Source of the DNA: an uncultured Collinsella sp.
GTDB lineage: Bacteria; Actinomycetota; Coriobacteriia; Coriobacteriales; Coriobacteriaceae
Assembly (NCBI GenBank): GCA_900549085.1
Contig: URMO01000027.1
Coordinates: 1-23,565, forward strand
Direction: 5' to 3'
Length of the DNA stretch: 23,565 bases
Part shown: piece after piece, positions 14,314 through 22,077 of the stretch
How the letters are laid out: each line of letters begins with the position of its first letter
How positions within the stretch are numbered: the stretch's first letter is position 1
Position numbers and translations under genes: made by a program
The notes under the pieces: model-generated
Databases searched by the model: none
Told to the model about the DNA's origin: nothing
What the model saw: only the letters and a program-made list of their open reading frames with translations

Positions 14314-16257
14314 CTAGAACGTTCCGCCGCCGCCTCCGCCGACGCCGCCGCCTCCGCCGCCAGAGAAGCCGCCGCCTCCGCCGCCGCCCGAGCTGTCGGA
14401 GCTCGACGCCAGCTCACGGATGCTCTCGTGATACACGTCGTCGAACGAATCGAGCGGAGACTCGATACCGTAATGATGGTAGTACCACCAGTAGCAGGGA
14501 TAATTGTCATAGAAGCCGTCGGCCTCGCGCACCTCGGGCGGCACGGCCTCGGCAAGCTGACGCAGCACTTCCTTGGAAACACCCAGCGCCACGCCCATCA
14601 CCAGCAGCTTGTTCCACAGCACCAGATCGCCGGGGACGGCTTCCTTTAGACGAGTGAAGTCCTCGAGCCAATGCTTAAGTGCCTTGCAGCGAGCCGCCAC
14701 CTCGGCGCCCTCCGGCGTAAAGCGGCGGAACGTAAGGCCCACGCCGATACCCACCAGCACAATCGGCACCGAGATAACCGCGGCGGTAATGTTCGCCTGT
14801 GCGCCATCGGTAAAGAAGATGGATCCCACGGGAATAAAGGCGATCAGAATACCAAGAACCAGGCAAAACACCATTGCGACAATGCCGTCCGAGGCAACGT
14901 ACTCGCTATCGGCCAACTTGCCCTTAACGGTGTTCTGATAGTCCTCGAGCTTGTCGCCCACGGGCGTAGCGTGCTGCTTGACGTAGTGCTGCAGCTCGTC
15001 AAACGTGCGCGAGCGATCACCGTTCTCGTCGGGCTTAGCACCGGCAAAGAAGACCTTGAGCACCATGCGGTCAATGCCCTTGGCCGACTTCCAGCCCGCA
15101 TCACTCACCGTCACGCGATACGTCTGCTCTTCTTTTTCACGCCCCAACAGGCCCTTCTTGGCCTTGGTCACGGTCGCCTGCTCCAGCTTGATCACACGGT
15201 CGTCGGTGAGCTTCATAAGCGTGGCGATATATGCCTGATCGGGCACCTCGTTCCAGCTCATGAGAGCCGAAAGCACGGCGGGATGGTCGGCCGAAGGCAC
15301 ATCGCGGAAATATTCGTCCTGGAAAAGCGGCTTGGGCTTACGGCGGCGCAGCTTAAGCACAACGATTGTGCCGGTAAAGGCCAACGCCGCGACAACACTT
15401 AGCACGGCAAGTGCATTGGCAATCATGCGAGCGTGAGCGCGGCGGGCGTTAGCCTCGTCAGCCCATTCCTTCTCTTCGCTCATGATCGTTGACATGCGCT
15501 CTTCGCCCGAGGCGGTAAGCTGCGGCACCCAGTCGCTAGGGAAGGCGATGCGTGCCTCGGCGAATTCGCCCTGATGCACACAGGGAATGGTATAGGTGAC
15601 CATGGGTTCGTCCGCATCGAGCGATACATCGCCCGTCAGCGGGCCGTGGCCCCATGCGCGGAAATTATCGCCCTTGACGGCCGCCGTCCCGGCAGCGGCA
15701 TTTGCGAAGCGCACTTCCATCTCGACATCGTCGGAATCCGCAGACCAGCCGTCGCCCACGAACTTCCAGTAGAGCTCGGCGGTATCGGCCCAGTTCATAA
15801 CCGCACCGGTCATGGTGTAGCTCACAAAATAGATCGCGCTGTCGCCGCTCTCGTGGGGGCTGAACACCTTAATCCTTACGCCGTCACTGGTCTGCTCGAC
15901 CGTGTAGACGCCAGAATCGCCCTTGTTCGCGCTATCGACTTTGTTAAACGCGGTGTCCTCTTCCTCGACACTCAGCACGTCGACGCCCGCCGTGCCGCCC
16001 TGCTGGTTGGTGCCCGTATTGATCTCCCAAAACACGCCGTTGATGTCGTCGTCGAAATCAAACTGGCGTCCCTCGACAACGGTCAGCGATCCATCGGCCT
16101 CAACCGTGGCACTGATATAGGTTTGGGTCATGGAATAACCGTCGGCGTGCGCGGCGGCGGGCAGTAGCAGCAATGCAAGCGCGACGAGTGCGCAGACGGA
16201 AGCAAATCGCGCAAACAGGCGGCGCTGCCGACAGGTTTTGGCAACGGGGTCGTTCAT
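14314..16257 (-). CDS. DUF2207 domain membrane protein with glycine-rich tail
   Basis: 647 aa. Signal peptide or anchor at 13-38 (VCALVALALLLLPAAAHA), then an extracytoplasmic beta-rich domain (about 40-270) typical of DUF2207. A membrane helix follows (279-304), then a basic stretch KLRRRKPKP, a cytoplasmic region (305-455), and a pair of helices (458-482, 486-510). The conserved DUF2207 segment RFTPEGAEVAARCKALKHWLEDF (about 512-534) comes next. The C-terminus ends in an aromatic/His cluster (YPCYWWYYHHYG, 586-597), a Ser run and an almost pure glycine tail (624-645). The function of DUF2207 is unknown; the glycine-rich end is common in this family. I place the start at 16257, with AAAGGA about 7 bases upstream; the open frame continues 23 codons without a good ribosome site. 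Confidence 0.88.
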   Translation of the reverse strand: MNDPVAKTCRQRRLFARFASVCALVALALLLLPAAAHADGYSMTQTYISATVEADGSLTVVEGRQFDFDDDINGVFWEINTGTNQQGGTAGVDVLSVEEEDTAFNKVDSANKGDSGVYTVEQTSDGVRIKVFSPHESGDSAIYFVSYTMTGAVMNWADTAELYWKFVGDGWSADSDDVEMEVRFANAAAGTAAVKGDNFRAWGHGPLTGDVSLDADEPMVTYTIPCVHQGEFAEARIAFPSDWVPQLTASGEERMSTIMSEEKEWADEANARRAHARMIANALAVLSVVAALAFTGTIVVLKLRRRKPKPLFQDEYFRDVPSADHPAVLSALMSWNEVPDQAYIATLMKLTDDRVIKLEQATVTKAKKGLLGREKEEQTYRVTVSDAGWKSAKGIDRMVLKVFFAGAKPDENGDRSRTFDELQHYVKQHATPVGDKLEDYQNTVKGKLADSEYVASDGIVAMVFCLVLGILIAFIPVGSIFFTDGAQANITAAVISVPIVLVGIGVGLTFRRFTPEGAEVAARCKALKHWLEDFTRLKEAVPGDLVLWNKLLVMGVALGVSKEVLRQLAEAVPPEVREADGFYDNYPCYWWYYHHYGIESPLDSFDDVYHESIRELASSSDSSGGGGGGGFSGGGGGGVGGGGGGTF

Positions 16258-16594
16258 GGGCACGTCCTTTGTCTGTGATACCAGTAACGCCATTGTCCCA
16301 CGTTTACGGGCGCACATGACGAACATCTAGGCCAGCGGAGTATCAAACGGGACGAAAGTCACGCCCGCGACCGGCACCTGGGGACGTTCCTTATCTGCCG
16401 GCAATCTGGGACACTCCTTGGCATGGCCTGCGCCAGCAATAGATACCACTTCATAGCTCCGTCACAGGTGTAGCGGCTTTGTGTGGGCGCGGCACGCGCT
16501 GATTGAGCCGCCAGCCGAGGGGCATAAAGCAGTTGAGCGAAAACGGTTTGCCCCTTTGCCGTTCGCTCGAGGATCATGTCCCCCTTTTCCGCGG

Positions 16595-16628
16595 AAACCC
16601 CGGCAGTTGCGAAGAGCTGCCGGGGTTT
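16595..16628. terminator. Strong hairpin, terminator-like
   Basis: A perfect 12-bp stem (16595-16606/16617-16628) with a 10-base loop. On the plus strand the last Ts are in the stem and only a weak T-containing run follows. It could end a short plus-strand transcript from 16440-16600 or shield gluQ; no upstream plus-strand gene is visible. Confidence 0.5.
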
Positions 16629-16752
16629 CTGTCGTCTAAGGTGCCAAGTTGATGGACGGGAATCAAAGCACCGAGTCTGCAGCCCGTCACACGCAATGCG
16701 GGGCCCCGACAACTTACGGACCACAGCGACGCCTCCCCATCGCGCCCCGCGC

Positions 16753-16758
16753 TATACT
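16753..16758 (+). promoter_or_regulatory. -10 box (TATACT) for gluQ, implying a leaderless mRNA
   Basis: TATACT ends 7 bases before the chosen ATG of gluQ, so transcription would begin at or next to the start codon. There is no Shine-Dalgarno site and no clear -35. Leaderless starts are common in actinobacteria. Confidence 0.5.
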
Positions 16759-16765
16759 CGTCCGC

Positions 16766-17776
16766 ATGGATATCAAAGCACGCAACATAGCAACGCCCGC
16801 CGCGGACGCGCCAACGACGCCGGCCGCCTCCGCCCCCACCCCCGTCGTGGGCCGTTTTGCCCCGTCGCCCTCGGGCCGCATGCACCTGGGCAACGTGTTC
16901 AGTTGCCTGTGCTCGTGGCTTTCGGCCCGCAGCCAGGGCGGCCGCATCGTACTGCGCATCGAGGACCTGGACGATCGCTGCAAGCGTCCGGAACTTGCCG
17001 CTCAACTGGTCGACGACCTGGCATGGCTAGGGCTCGAGTGGGACGAAGGCCCCTACTACCAGCACGATCGCCTGGACTTGTACGAGGATGCCCTGCGCCA
17101 GCTGCAAGACGCCGGCCTCACCTACCCCTGCTTTTGCACACGTGCCGAGCTCCACGCCGCAAGCGCACCGCACGCCAGCGACGGCACGCCCATCTACCGC
17201 GGCGCCTGCCGAGGCCTTTCTGCCGAGGAGGTTGCCCGCCGCAGCATCCTGCGCGCTCCGGCCACGCGCCTGCGCGTGCCCGCCGTCGACGACCTCGCAG
17301 ACGATGTGATCGAATTTGTGGACCGCACGTATGGTGCCCAATGCGAGGCGCTCGCCACTGAATGCGGCGACTTTTTGGTGCGCCGCAGCGACGGCGTGTT
17401 TGCCTATCAGCTAGCCGTGGTGGTCGATGACGCCGCCATGGGCGTCACCGAGGTCGTGCGCGGATGCGACCTGCTGGGCTCCACGCCGCGCCAAATCTAC
17501 CTGCAGCATCTGCTGGAACTTCCCACGCCGCACTACGCGCACATTCCGCTGCTCATGTCGCCGGACGGCCGCCGCCTTTCCAAGCGCGACCGCGATCTGG
17601 ACCTGGGCGAACTACGCGCCCGCTTTGGCACGCCCGAGGCACTGCTGGGCTGGCTCGCCGGGCAAACAGGCATCGCGCCGGACACCACGCCGCGCTCTGC
17701 CGAGCAGTTGGTCGAGCACTTTAGCTGGGACGTCATCCGCGCGCACCGGGAGAACATCACTGTAACGGCCGAGTAG
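16766..17776 (+). CDS. gluQ: Glutamyl-Q tRNA(Asp) synthetase
   Basis: 336 aa. This GluRS-like catalytic core lacks the anticodon-binding domain. In known members it charges glutamate onto queuosine at position 34 of tRNA(Asp). It shows the class I signature RFAPSPSGRMHLGN (30-43), RIEDLDDR (64-71) and LSKR (271-274, the KMSKS equivalent). The GluQ zinc site CFC...Y...C is C122, C124, Y144 and C148. Full GluRS is about 470-500 aa, so length and zinc pattern favour GluQ. The N-terminus has an Ala/Pro-rich extension of about 27 residues before VVGRFAPSP. I chose the ATG at 16766 because it sits at the expected transcription start behind TATACT. A frame-compatible ATG exists at 16652, and a GTG at 16847 would remove the extension. 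Convergent with the phosphoesterase gene, 15 bases apart. Confidence 0.92.
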   Translation: MDIKARNIATPAADAPTTPAASAPTPVVGRFAPSPSGRMHLGNVFSCLCSWLSARSQGGRIVLRIEDLDDRCKRPELAAQLVDDLAWLGLEWDEGPYYQHDRLDLYEDALRQLQDAGLTYPCFCTRAELHAASAPHASDGTPIYRGACRGLSAEEVARRSILRAPATRLRVPAVDDLADDVIEFVDRTYGAQCEALATECGDFLVRRSDGVFAYQLAVVVDDAAMGVTEVVRGCDLLGSTPRQIYLQHLLELPTPHYAHIPLLMSPDGRRLSKRDRDLDLGELRARFGTPEALLGWLAGQTGIAPDTTPRSAEQLVEHFSWDVIRAHRENITVTAE

Positions 17777-17791
17777 CCGCTCAGTCCGCCC

Positions 17792-18517
17792 CTACGCAAC
17801 ATCCCAGGGCTGGAGTTCGTCACCCAGGCGAACGATGCAGTCGTAGAGCACGGTGTGGTGTTCGGCCGGGTTGGCATCCCGATGGAAATGCCCGTAGTAC
17901 CAGCGTTTGTAATCCAAGTGGTCTTCCAGCTCATCGAAAAATGCCGTGAGCCGATCAACGTCGGGGTAATTCCAGCCGGGTGCCGGATAAAGCGTGGGCG
18001 AAAGCATGCGCGTCGAGCAGGTATGGGTGATGACGTAGTCGACCTTCCAGCCCACGCTGTAGAGCTTTGCCCGCGCCTCCTCAAAGTTGCGCTCGTCCGG
18101 CAGCTCCTGCGGCCACCAGCTGGAATAGGGAATGCGGTATTCCTTATCCACGCTCGTGGCGCCGCCCATGGTAAAGATCGTTGAGCCGTCGAGCTCAAAA
18201 ACCTCGCCGCGCGTCAGGCGCCGTATGGGCGAGGTGTCCGACAGGCGCTGCGTCAGCCCACCGTGCCACAACTCCATGGGGCGCTCCGCCCAGTGATCGA
18301 AACGCTCGTGATTGCCGTCGATAAACAGCACGGTATAGGGACGCGATTCCAGCCAAGCGATGTCGGCGCACTCCTCGGCAGAGAAATCCCACGGAAAGCC
18401 AAAGTCGCCGGCGACGATGAGATAGTCGTCGCTCGTCAGGCTATCCCCAAGGTCCCAATCGCGCAGCTTTTGCATGTCGAGACCGCCGTGAATATCGCCC
18501 GTCACATAGACCGTCAT
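17792..18517 (-). CDS. Calcineurin-like metallophosphoesterase
   Basis: 241 aa, soluble. The dimetal-binding motifs appear in order: GDIHGG (7-12), GDFGFPW (37-43), GNHER (68-72), THTC (164-167) and GHFH (209-212). Likely ligands are D8, H10, D38, N69, H165, H210 and H212. The family hydrolyses phosphoesters, but a substrate cannot be read from sequence. Close relatives are annotated only as metallophosphoesterases, sometimes near phage or housekeeping loci. The start at 18517 (MTVYVTGDIHGG) places the first motif at the expected position; the ribosome site is weak (GGTGAT). The frame extends 16 codons upstream without improving it. Confidence 0.88.
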   Translation of the reverse strand: MTVYVTGDIHGGLDMQKLRDWDLGDSLTSDDYLIVAGDFGFPWDFSAEECADIAWLESRPYTVLFIDGNHERFDHWAERPMELWHGGLTQRLSDTSPIRRLTRGEVFELDGSTIFTMGGATSVDKEYRIPYSSWWPQELPDERNFEEARAKLYSVGWKVDYVITHTCSTRMLSPTLYPAPGWNYPDVDRLTAFFDELEDHLDYKRWYYGHFHRDANPAEHHTVLYDCIVRLGDELQPWDVA

Positions 18518-18601
18518 CGGATCACCACTTCGCTGTAAGTCGCTAGCCACATTCTGCACGATCACTAAGCCAACCGTTCCAGCCCTTCCATCCCTTAGGG
18601 C

Positions 18602-18841
18602 TTACCCCTCGTTTTTCCATCCAAACGGGTCAAACACCCAAAAGATCAGATCGAGCACGCCGCCGGTCGCCATGGCGCCGGCAAGGGCAATGCAAACGTG
18701 CAGAGAGCTGGCACTTCGGAGCACGTCGAACGGCCCCAGAACAGCCAGCAGCGCGACCGCTGCGCCGGCTACGCACAGCGCGAGACACGGCCCCGCGTCC
18801 TTGACGCACTTCTTTGCGAGATGCTTGGTGTTGTCACTCAT
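18602..18841 (-). CDS. Small two-helix membrane protein
   Basis: 79 aa, starting MSDNTKHLAKK. A short basic N-terminus precedes two hydrophobic helices (about 17-36 and 46-68, e.g. LALCVAGAAVALLAVLG and CIALAGAMATGGVLDLIFWVF), ending in a polar tail. AAGGAG lies 10 bases before the ATG at 18841. The frame stays open far upstream into the 19003-19184 repeat, but that extension is non-genic. I recognise no family. It may be co-transcribed with the phosphoesterase, 84 bases downstream, since no strong terminator separates them. Confidence 0.7.
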   Translation of the reverse strand: MSDNTKHLAKKCVKDAGPCLALCVAGAAVALLAVLGPFDVLRSASSLHVCIALAGAMATGGVLDLIFWVFDPFGWKNEG

Positions 18842-19002
18842 CAATATCGAACTCCTTAGAGGGCCGTTGTTTGGGTACATGCCGCCGAGGCAGAACAGGG
18901 CGGTAAAGTAAGTGTCACATGCCGTGCGGACATCAATGGGGAAACCGCTTGCTCGACCAACCCTTGACGCCGCTTTGCTACCGGCACCCCATCCTCTGCT
19001 AT

Positions 19003-19184
19003 CGAGGTCTAATACTTTTCCGCGAAGTGAACGTCTGTTTTTGGACCCCTGAAGCATCAGCATTTTTCAACGGCATAAACGCAGGATTCTGGCATCAAAA
19101 CCGCAGGAAACGGTACCTCTAAAGTGTCGATGCTTCGGGGGTCCGTTTTCACTCGTTCACTTCACGGAAAAGTATTAAACCTCG
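19003..19184. repeat. 182-bp MITE/REP-like inverted-repeat element, copy 1
   Basis: The ends are near-perfect inverted repeats: the outer 31 bases (CGAGGTCTAATACTTTTCCG...) pair with two mismatches to the right end, and an inner block GGACCCC-GAAGCATC pairs with GATGCTTCGGGGGTCC. The centre has two GCAGGA motifs (CGCAGGATTCT and CCGCAGGAAAC). A second copy of identical length and orientation lies at 22078-22259; the first 56 bases are identical and about 20 of 182 positions differ overall. No protein is encoded. Target-site duplications are not obvious. Confidence 0.9.
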
Positions 19185-19288
19185 CTGTCGGCCGCCCCAA
19201 AGACCTGTCCTTCCCTTCCCCACGCCACGCAAAACCTGCCTTTTCTGCCCTTCCCCACCGTCACCCAAAAACTCATCCAACATTAATC

Positions 19289-19316
19289 TTGGCTCAAGAA
19301 TCGCTTAATCTATAAC
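19289..19316 (+). promoter_or_regulatory. Candidate promoter of the DUF4342-regulator-kinase operon
   Basis: TTGGCT (4 of 6 matches) and TATAAC (5 of 6) are separated by 16 bases. Transcription would start near 19323, giving a GC-rich leader of about 110 bases. A second TATAGA hexamer follows at 19323-19328. Confidence 0.5.
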
Positions 19317-19434
19317 CTGCACTATAGAGTTCGACCAAGGGCGGGGCGGCGCCGCGCAACGCAGGCCGCCGAACGCAACGCTCGCGCCCGGGCAGATCGC
19401 CCGGCGTCGCGCCCATCGAACGAAAGGACAGGTC

Positions 19435-19977
19435 ATGGACGACCTCGAAAAAGTTGAAACCATCCGCACCAAGTGCAACGTGAGCTACACCGATGCCAAG
19501 GCCGCGCTCGACGCCGCCGACGGCAACGTTCTGGACGCCATCATTTGGCTCGAGTCGCAGGGCAAGACCCAGACCACGTCGGCGCATGCCGCCACCGAGT
19601 CCGCGCCAGTCGATGAGCCCTCGGCCGAGATGGTCGCCGCGCAGGCCGCCTACGAAAAGTCGAGCGAAAAGACCGACTTCTCCAAGAAGATGGACAGCGT
19701 GTGGGAGTACCTCAAAAAGCTCTTCCGCCTGAGCCTGGACACCAAGTTTATCGCCACGCGCCGCGATGCGATAATCCTCAACATTCCCATCCTGATCCCC
19801 ATCGTCGCCCTGTTTGCCTGGGGCGCCACGATTTGGCTGATGCTGCTTGGCCTGTTCTTTGGCATGCGCTACCGCATCGACAGCGACGGCGACGTGCCCG
19901 GCAGCATCAACAACCTGATGGATCACGCCGCCGATGCCGCGGACGGCATCAAACAAAATCTGAACGACGACAAGTAA
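19435..19977 (+). CDS. DUF4342 (UBA/TS-N-like) membrane protein
   Basis: 180 aa. The N-terminal 45 residues (LEKVETIRTKCNVSYTDAKAALDAADGNVLDAIIWLE) form a UBA/TS-N-like three-helix domain as in elongation factor Ts and DUF4342 proteins. A polar Ala/Glu linker (46-85) and a basic amphipathic segment (88-110) follow. One long or two short membrane helices occupy 112-145 (ILNIPILIPIVALFAWGATIWLMLLGLFFGM), and the tail is acidic. The role is unknown. Genes of this family often sit directly upstream of ArlRS-like two-component systems, as here (18 bases before the regulator), so an accessory or target role at the membrane is inferred. AAAGGA 6 bases upstream fixes the start. Confidence 0.85.
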   Translation: MDDLEKVETIRTKCNVSYTDAKAALDAADGNVLDAIIWLESQGKTQTTSAHAATESAPVDEPSAEMVAAQAAYEKSSEKTDFSKKMDSVWEYLKKLFRLSLDTKFIATRRDAIILNIPILIPIVALFAWGATIWLMLLGLFFGMRYRIDSDGDVPGSINNLMDHAADAADGIKQNLNDDK

Positions 19978-19995
19978 TCACAGACGGGGGCACGC

Positions 19996-20781
19996 ATGGC
20001 ACGGATCCTGATCGTAGAGGACGAGGAGAAAATCGCCCGCTTTGTGACACTCGAACTGGAGCACGAGGGCTACCAGGTGGAGCACGCCGCCGACGGCCGC
20101 ACCGCCGTGGACCTGGCACTGGAGCACGACTACGATCTGATCCTGCTCGATGTATTGCTGCCGCAGCTCAACGGTATGGAGGTGCTGCGGCGCGTCCGCA
20201 AGCACAAGGATGTGCCGGTGATTATGGTCACCGCGCGCGATGCCGTGATGGACAAGGTGGCAGGGCTCGATGCCGGCGCCGACGATTACCTGACCAAGCC
20301 GTTTGCCATTGAGGAGCTGTTCGCACGGATCCGCGTGGCTCTGAAGCGCTCGGAGGCCGTGCGGGCGGCTTCGGGCGTTGGCGGCGCCGGCGCCGGGGCG
20401 GGTATAGCGGGCGGCGCGGTCGGGAGCGCCGCTGCGATACCCCCGGCTGGCGACTCGGCCAAGACCTCTGCCGTGCCCTCCCCCGCCACACTCACCGTGG
20501 GCTCGGTTGCGCTCGACCCCAACCGCCGCGAAGTCACGGTCGGCGGCTCGCCCATCGTGCTGACCGCCCGCGAGTTCGACGTCCTCGCCCTGCTTATGGC
20601 ACATGCCGGCACCGTGCTCACGCGCGAGCGCATTGCGCACGAGGCGCTGGGCTACGACTACGTAGGCGACACCAACAACGTCGATGTGCACATCGCGCAC
20701 CTACGCGCCAAGATCGAGGACGGCGGCAGTGCCCGCATTATCCAGACCGTGCGCGGGGTGGGCTATGTCTGCCGCGCGTAA
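19996..20781 (+). CDS. OmpR-family response regulator, ArlR-like
   Basis: 261 aa. The receiver domain (1-118) has E8-D9-E10, phosphoacceptor D52 (LLDVLLP), T79 and K101. The winged-helix output domain (about 165-261) shows LTAREFDVLALLMAHAG, NNVDVHIAHLRAKI and IIQTVRGVGYVCR. The linker (about 119-164) is unusually long and almost entirely Ala/Gly/Pro/Ser (GVGGAGAGAGIAGGAVG), making the protein about 30 residues longer than typical ArlR/OmpR regulators. Its 3' end overlaps the kinase gene by 17 bases, so the two are translationally coupled. The start has GGGGG 5-6 bases upstream. Confidence 0.93.
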   Translation: MARILIVEDEEKIARFVTLELEHEGYQVEHAADGRTAVDLALEHDYDLILLDVLLPQLNGMEVLRRVRKHKDVPVIMVTARDAVMDKVAGLDAGADDYLTKPFAIEELFARIRVALKRSEAVRAASGVGGAGAGAGIAGGAVGSAAAIPPAGDSAKTSAVPSPATLTVGSVALDPNRREVTVGGSPIVLTAREFDVLALLMAHAGTVLTRERIAHEALGYDYVGDTNNVDVHIAHLRAKIEDGGSARIIQTVRGVGYVCRA

Positions 20782-22060
20782 CGCCGAGACCAAGCGCGTC
20801 ACCTCCATCGCCCGTGCCATCAACTGGAGCTACATGTGGCGCCGCCTGATGAGCTACGTCTGGCTCGATCTGCTGCTGGTGATGATTGCAGCGGCGATCC
20901 TCGTCTATGGATACAACCAGACGCTGCCCGACGGCGCGTTTACCGCGGGATGGATCCCCAGCGCCGCCGTTCGCGGCATGTCGCTGACGCCTGCGCGTGG
21001 CTGGGACCTGGCAACACTCACCTATACCGTCGAGCTTGCGCGCACCATCAAGACCTTCCCCCTCGCGCAGGACCTCGTCACGCTATGGCCTCTCTACCTT
21101 GTCGTTGTAGGTTGGCAGGTCATCAGCGTGCTCAACATGCTCGGCGGCGCCCGACGCGTACGCCGCACCATGGCACCGCTCAACGACCTGGCCTTGCGCG
21201 TGGACGAGCTCGGCCGCATGCAGCTCTCCAGCGGCAAGATGGAAACGCTGGAACAGGCCATCGAGCGCGCGAGCGTCGACTCGCCAAGCGTCACCACCGG
21301 CGACGCCGACCTGGCAAGTATCGAGATCGCGCTCAACCGCCTGCTGCGCCAGATGCAAGAGGCAAAGCTGCAGCAGATGCGCTTTGTCAACGATGCAAGC
21401 CACGAGCTGCGCACGCCCATCGCGGTGATTCAGGGCTACGTGAACATGCTCGACCGCTGGGGCAAAGACGACCCGGACGTGTTGGCAGAGTCCATCGCCT
21501 CGCTCAAAGCCGAAAGCGAGCACATGCAGGAGCTCGTGGAACAACTGCTGTTTTTGGCACGCGGAGATGCCGGCCGCACCGTGCTGCGGCGCGTGAATAT
21601 CAACCTGGCTGCACTGGTCGGCGAGGTTTGCGAGGAATCGCAGATGATTGATACCGAGCACACGTATCGGCTAGCCTTTGACGCTGCGCTTGCCAGCGAT
21701 CCGCGCTGCGACGCATCCGTCGACGTCGCGCTCGTGAAGCAGGCTCTGCGCGTGATCGTGCAAAACGCCGCCAAGTATTCGGACGCGGGAACGACCGTCA
21801 CATTTGGCATAACACCCGATGCGGGCACGGGCACGGTCGACATAGCCGTTGAAGACGAGGGCATCGGCATGAACCAGGAATCCGCAGCTCACGCATTCGA
21901 GCGGTTCTACCGTGCCGACAACGCGCGCGATGTCGGTGCACAGGGTTCGGGCCTGGGGCTCGCTATCGCCAAGTGGATCGTCGATAGCCACGGCGGCGTC
22001 ATCGGTGTGACCTCGGTCGAAGGGGTCGGCAGCCGCTTTACGATTCGCCTGCCGCGGTAG
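20765..22060 (+). CDS. Sensor histidine kinase, ArlS-like
   Basis: 431 aa. Membrane helix 1 (about 34-50), an extracytoplasmic sensor segment of only about 55 residues (51-105), and membrane helix 2 (about 107-127) are followed by a HAMP-like linker with an extra Ser/Asp stretch (130-200). The dimerisation domain carries H213 in NDASHELRTPIAVIQGY. The ATPase domain has the N-box QNAAKYSD (333-340), DEGIGM (364-369), FERFYRAD (378-385) and GSGLGLAIAKWIV (394-406). The start at 20765 lies inside the regulator gene behind GGGGTGG. The kinase and regulator form a complete two-component pair; the stimulus is unknown. The 182-bp repeat copy 2 begins 17 bases after the stop codon. Confidence 0.93.
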   Translation: MSAARNAETKRVTSIARAINWSYMWRRLMSYVWLDLLLVMIAAAILVYGYNQTLPDGAFTAGWIPSAAVRGMSLTPARGWDLATLTYTVELARTIKTFPLAQDLVTLWPLYLVVVGWQVISVLNMLGGARRVRRTMAPLNDLALRVDELGRMQLSSGKMETLEQAIERASVDSPSVTTGDADLASIEIALNRLLRQMQEAKLQQMRFVNDASHELRTPIAVIQGYVNMLDRWGKDDPDVLAESIASLKAESEHMQELVEQLLFLARGDAGRTVLRRVNINLAALVGEVCEESQMIDTEHTYRLAFDAALASDPRCDASVDVALVKQALRVIVQNAAKYSDAGTTVTFGITPDAGTGTVDIAVEDEGIGMNQESAAHAFERFYRADNARDVGAQGSGLGLAIAKWIVDSHGGVIGVTSVEGVGSRFTIRLPR

Positions 22061-22077
22061 GAAGCCCCCTCGTGAAT

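Larger units (their letters stand above)
16258..16765. other. 508-base non-coding gap, DUF2207 to gluQ, with potential RNA structures
   Basis: No convincing gene. It contains the DUF2207 ribosome site, a GGGGACGTTCC repeat-like motif (16380-16390), two alternative hairpins near 16518-16570, a strong hairpin at 16595-16628, another at 16641-16676 (GGTGC/GCACC with inner TTGAT/ATCAA), and the gluQ -10 box. A small RNA is possible, but no known RNA family is recognised. Confidence 0.5.
18842..19434. other. 593-base divergent intergenic region
   Basis: Contains no gene. From left to right: the ribosome site of the small membrane protein, about 150 bases without recognisable signals, the 182-bp inverted-repeat element (19003-19184), an AT-richer stretch with a promoter (19289-19316), and a GC-rich leader of about 110 bases for the DUF4342 gene. 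Confidence 0.6.

Noticed and set aside
16440..16630. tRNA, SRP RNA or 6S RNA gene in the gap
   Set aside because: No T-loop or anticodon-arm pattern and no SRP or 6S consensus was seen; only generic hairpins.
16359..16724. Minus-strand open frame in the gap before gluQ
   Set aside because: Crosses several hairpins and a repeat-like motif, has no ribosome site and gives an unstructured translation.
18842..19063. N-terminal extension of the small membrane protein on the minus strand
   Set aside because: Its first residues come from the left arm of the 182-bp repeat. The identical peptide recurs in the minus frame at 21671-22138 from copy 2, so it reflects the repeat, not a protein family.
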